From NCBI RefSeq assembly GCF_008704535.1, contig NZ_CP023701.1:6676001-6740000 (forward strand): 64,000 nucleotides of DNA, in the 5' to 3' direction. The translations under genes and the position numbers were made by a program. This DNA comes from Streptomyces subrutilus (GTDB lineage Bacteria > Actinomycetota > Actinomycetes > Streptomycetales > Streptomycetaceae). The notes under the pieces were generated by a model, which saw only the letters and a list, made by a program, of their open reading frames with translations, ran no database searches and was not told the DNA's origin. This document shows, one piece after another, positions 62,244-64,000 of this stretch (position 1 is the first letter of the stretch; every line of letters begins with the position of its first letter).

Positions 62244-62687
62244 TCAGAAGTCGAACAGCGCGCCCTCGGTGCTCCGCAGGATGCACGGGTTGCCGAAGGT
62301 GTACGTGTAGCTCAGCCGCCGGCCCTGCCACACGCCGTCGGCCGTCACGGTCATCGGATTCCACTCCCTGGTACAGGCCGCGTCGGCGGCCGGCGCGGTG
62401 AGCGCGTCGAGTTCGCCGCCGCTGCCGCGTAATTCGCGGCAGGCGGCGGTCCGGGCCGGGTGCGTGCCGCCGGGCGTCGGCGCGCAGACGAGCGTGACCG
62501 CGCGCACCACGGTGCCGGTGTCCGCGTCCCCTCCCGCCGTCAGGCTGAGCACGAGCGCGGACGGCGCGTACAGGCTCGCCGTGCCCGCCGGGGCGGCGTC
62601 GGCCGCCACCGGCCAGGCCAGCGCGGTGAGCGCGCTGAGCGCCATGGCGGCGGAACCGAGACCGAGACCCCTTGCGATGGACCGCAT
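62244..62687 (-). CDS. Subtilisin-inhibitor-like (SSI family) secreted protease inhibitor
   Basis: 147 residues from ATG 62687 with gggag eight bases upstream. A signal peptide ends near ADA (residue 31); the mature part is about 115 residues, the SSI size. The SSI pattern is clear: LYAPSALVLSLTAG, VRAVTLVCAPTPGGTHPART with the first Cys, then ACTREWNPMTVTADGVWQGR, ending YTFGNPCILRSTEGALF. Four Cys fit the two SSI disulfides. By alignment with the Met73-Val74 reactive bond of SSI, the P1 residue here is Arg (CTRE), predicting inhibition of trypsin-like proteases. It probably controls the extracellular proteases of the producing strain. Confidence 0.92.
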   Translation of the reverse strand: MRSIARGLGLGSAAMALSALTALAWPVAADAAPAGTASLYAPSALVLSLTAGGDADTGTVVRAVTLVCAPTPGGTHPARTAACRELRGSGGELDALTAPAADAACTREWNPMTVTADGVWQGRRLSYTYTFGNPCILRSTEGALFDF

Positions 62688-62902
62688 TTCGAACACTCCC
62701 TCGGGTTGATGGTGCGGATAGCGGACAGAGTCTTGCCGAAGCGGAGCGTGAACGCCCGTTCGGCCCCCCATTTCCCGTCACCGATCGTGTACGGATGACC
62801 GCAGACCGCAGCGGTGCGTTCCGTCGCGACCTGTGGTGCAGCGCTCCGGGGAATCGGCCGAACACCGCTGGGGAAACCCGGTCGAAACCGTCGGGCGGCC
62901 TG

Positions 62903-62965
62903 CTTCGGGGGCGTGCGGAAGCCCTCCCACCGTCCGGTGGGAGGGCTTCCGCACGCCCCCCGAAG
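62903..62965 (-). terminator. Long perfect hairpin downstream of the cyclic-nucleotide-binding gene
   Basis: A 26-bp uninterrupted stem (62907-62932 with 62935-62960), extended by four more pairs after a one-base bulge, with almost no loop. It lies 60 bases beyond the end of the minus-strand gene at 63025 and upstream of the SSI gene, insulating the two. Confidence 0.75.
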
Positions 62966-63024
62966 GAGAATGCCGCCGATGCGCCCCGCGCGCGCCGCCG
63001 CCGCGCGGTGCGAAGCCCGGGCGG

Positions 63025-63483
63025 TCAGCCCGGGGTCACGTGCGGGGCGTACAGGTCGAGCAGGCGGGTGCGGGTCTGGTGCAGCCGCAGGGCCAGGACG
63101 CGCCCGACCCAGTGGCCCACCGCCGACCCGAAGGCGGGATCGGCGTCCATCAGCAGGCGCACGCGGGTGCCGTCGAACTCGTAGGCGCGCACCGGTGTCA
63201 TCGCCTCCGCGGCCAGCTGCCACACGTACGGCGGGAACAGCCACGACCAGCCGACCAGCTCACCGGGGCCCAGGCTCTCCACCGACGCCGGCCGGCGGCC
63301 GGGTACCGGGATCTCCAGGGTCACCGTGCCCGAGCGCACGATCCAGAAGGACTCGGCCCGGGTGCCCTCGGCGAAGATCCCGGCGCCCGCCGGGAAATGG
63401 ACCTCGCGGGCCTGCGACATCAGCCGTCCGCGGTGCTCGGTGGACAGGACGGCGGCGATCCGAACGGGAGAAGGTGTGCTCAC
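63025..63483 (-). CDS. Cyclic nucleotide-binding (Crp-like sensor) domain protein
   Basis: 152 residues from GTG 63483. It is a single cNMP-binding beta-roll: VHFPAGAGIFAEGTRAESFW, IVRSGTVTLEIPVPGR and LGPGELVGWSWLFPPYVWQL, where PGELVGWSWLF stands at the phosphate-binding cassette, followed by one long helix. No HTH follows, so it is not a Crp-type DNA-binding regulator. Such stand-alone domains occur in actinobacteria as redox or ligand sensors with unknown partners. The cassette lacks the usual GE(I/L)(A/G)LL and Arg pattern, so cAMP binding is doubtful. Confidence 0.82.
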   Translation of the reverse strand: MSTPSPVRIAAVLSTEHRGRLMSQAREVHFPAGAGIFAEGTRAESFWIVRSGTVTLEIPVPGRRPASVESLGPGELVGWSWLFPPYVWQLAAEAMTPVRAYEFDGTRVRLLMDADPAFGSAVGHWVGRVLALRLHQTRTRLLDLYAPHVTPG

Positions 63484-63597
63484 GACGGCCTCCGATCACG
63501 ACCCCCCGCTGGCTCCTCTTCCCCCAGTGTCGCCGACGCCCGCCCGATTCCGACCGGTGCGTCGGCGCTTCTTTCCGGTGCCGGCCCCGCCGGGGTG

Positions 63598-63900
63598 CTA
63601 CTCCTCGGCGCCCGCCTCCAGGCAGGCCAGCTCCATGGAGTCCAGCACCGCCTCGTGGGTGCGCCGGCTCAGCTCCGCGACGCTCTCGATCTGTGCCGTC
63701 GCCCAGGCCGCCAGGGTCATCACCAGGACGCGGAGCCCGTCCGTGCCGTACTCGGCCAGGATCGAGTCGGCGACGATCATGGCGTCCTCGGGCACCTGCT
63801 CCGGCGGCTCCAGGCCCGCCAGCCCGCGCAGCATGCCGAGGGTGCGGCGGGAGATCTCCGGGGTCATCCGCGCCAGCCGCATGTCTTCTTCGTCGTCCAT
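63598..63900 (-). CDS. Small hypothetical helical protein
   Basis: 100 residues from ATG 63900 (ggag ten bases upstream); the frame is open for 14 more codons. It is helical and acidic: EDMRLARMTPEISRRTLGML, then GTDGLRVLVMTLAAWATAQI and LSRRTHEAVLDSMELACLEA. No family is recognised and no membrane helix is likely. Its orientation and spacing suggest it may be transcribed with the cyclic-nucleotide-binding gene 114 bases downstream. Confidence 0.65.
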   Translation of the reverse strand: MDDEEDMRLARMTPEISRRTLGMLRGLAGLEPPEQVPEDAMIVADSILAEYGTDGLRVLVMTLAAWATAQIESVAELSRRTHEAVLDSMELACLEAGAEE

Positions 63901-64000
63901 CAGCCCTACTCTCCGGTGCCGTGCCGGTCCCCCCAGGGGCACCGTAGAGGGCGCCGGCCCGGCGCGTGAGGGGTTTCGCCGCGTGACCCAGGGTGTGCGG

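Overview
High-GC, Streptomyces-like chromosomal DNA. The genus is suggested by the strong G/C third-position bias, frequent GTG starts, stop-start overlaps of the GTGA/ATGA type, and typical families: an NsdA-type differentiation regulator, a DUF397 protein, roadblock/LC7 proteins, a subtilisin-inhibitor-like protein and PP2C-type phosphatase regulators. No rRNA, tRNA or CRISPR array was seen.

Region 1 (1-3.7 kb): the 3' end of a nitronate monooxygenase gene, an acyl-CoA synthetase and a ChaA-type Ca2+/H+ antiporter. A 169-bp palindromic MITE-like element begins exactly at the chaA stop codon.

Region 2 (3.7-21.9 kb): an accessory island between two transposase remnants, an IS3-like element that truncates a penicillin-acylase-family gene and an IS256-type fragment. 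It carries a compact three-gene operon (methyltransferase, tRNA-dependent cyclodipeptide synthase, cytochrome P450) predicted to make a modified diketopiperazine. It also holds an XRE/TPR regulator with a second, decayed partial copy, a MerR regulator with a MerR-type promoter in front of a quinone oxidoreductase, a glycine-rich secreted DUF11 protein divergent from a beta-propeller lectin-like protein, and an alpha/beta hydrolase. Between these lie gene fragments (RHH, XRE, cold-shock).

Region 3 (21.9-31.1 kb): core-type genes: a YihY/BrkB membrane protein, paaK with a candidate PaaR-type operator, a STAS protein, a WYL regulator divergent from an AlkZ-like protein, a lipoprotein, a GNAT enzyme, small hypotheticals and an HSL-type esterase.

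Region 4 (31.2-37.5 kb): a divergent acyl-CoA catabolic locus. A FadD19-like ligase faces an EchA19-like hydratase, a DUF35 protein and two thiolase-fold proteins, the same order I recall for the fadD19-echA19 / Rv3521-ltp4-ltp3 part of the mycobacterial cholesterol regulon. A 14-bp sequence in the divergent promoter matches the published KstR consensus exactly.

Region 5 (37.6-51.9 kb): regulatory and signalling genes: DUF397, an ACT-domain protein, a large LAL-type ATPase whose C-terminal HTH looks eroded, a conserved hypothetical, an APH-family kinase divergent from nsdA, a PAS-PP2C phosphatase, a SHOCT protein, a KimA-like potassium permease, a PucR regulator and a TetR regulator.

Region 6 (51.9-64 kb): a short IclR-type HTH protein and an operon of three roadblock proteins plus a DUF4388-like protein, with no GTPase or histidine kinase partner. 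This is followed by a 1198-residue glycosyltransferase/CDP-glycerol glycerophosphotransferase (teichoic-acid type), a VOC protein, a frameshifted sirtuin, a second GNAT enzyme, a subtilisin-inhibitor-like protein with Arg at the predicted P1 site, a cyclic-nucleotide-binding protein and a small hypothetical. Several gene ends carry perfect GC-rich hairpins.
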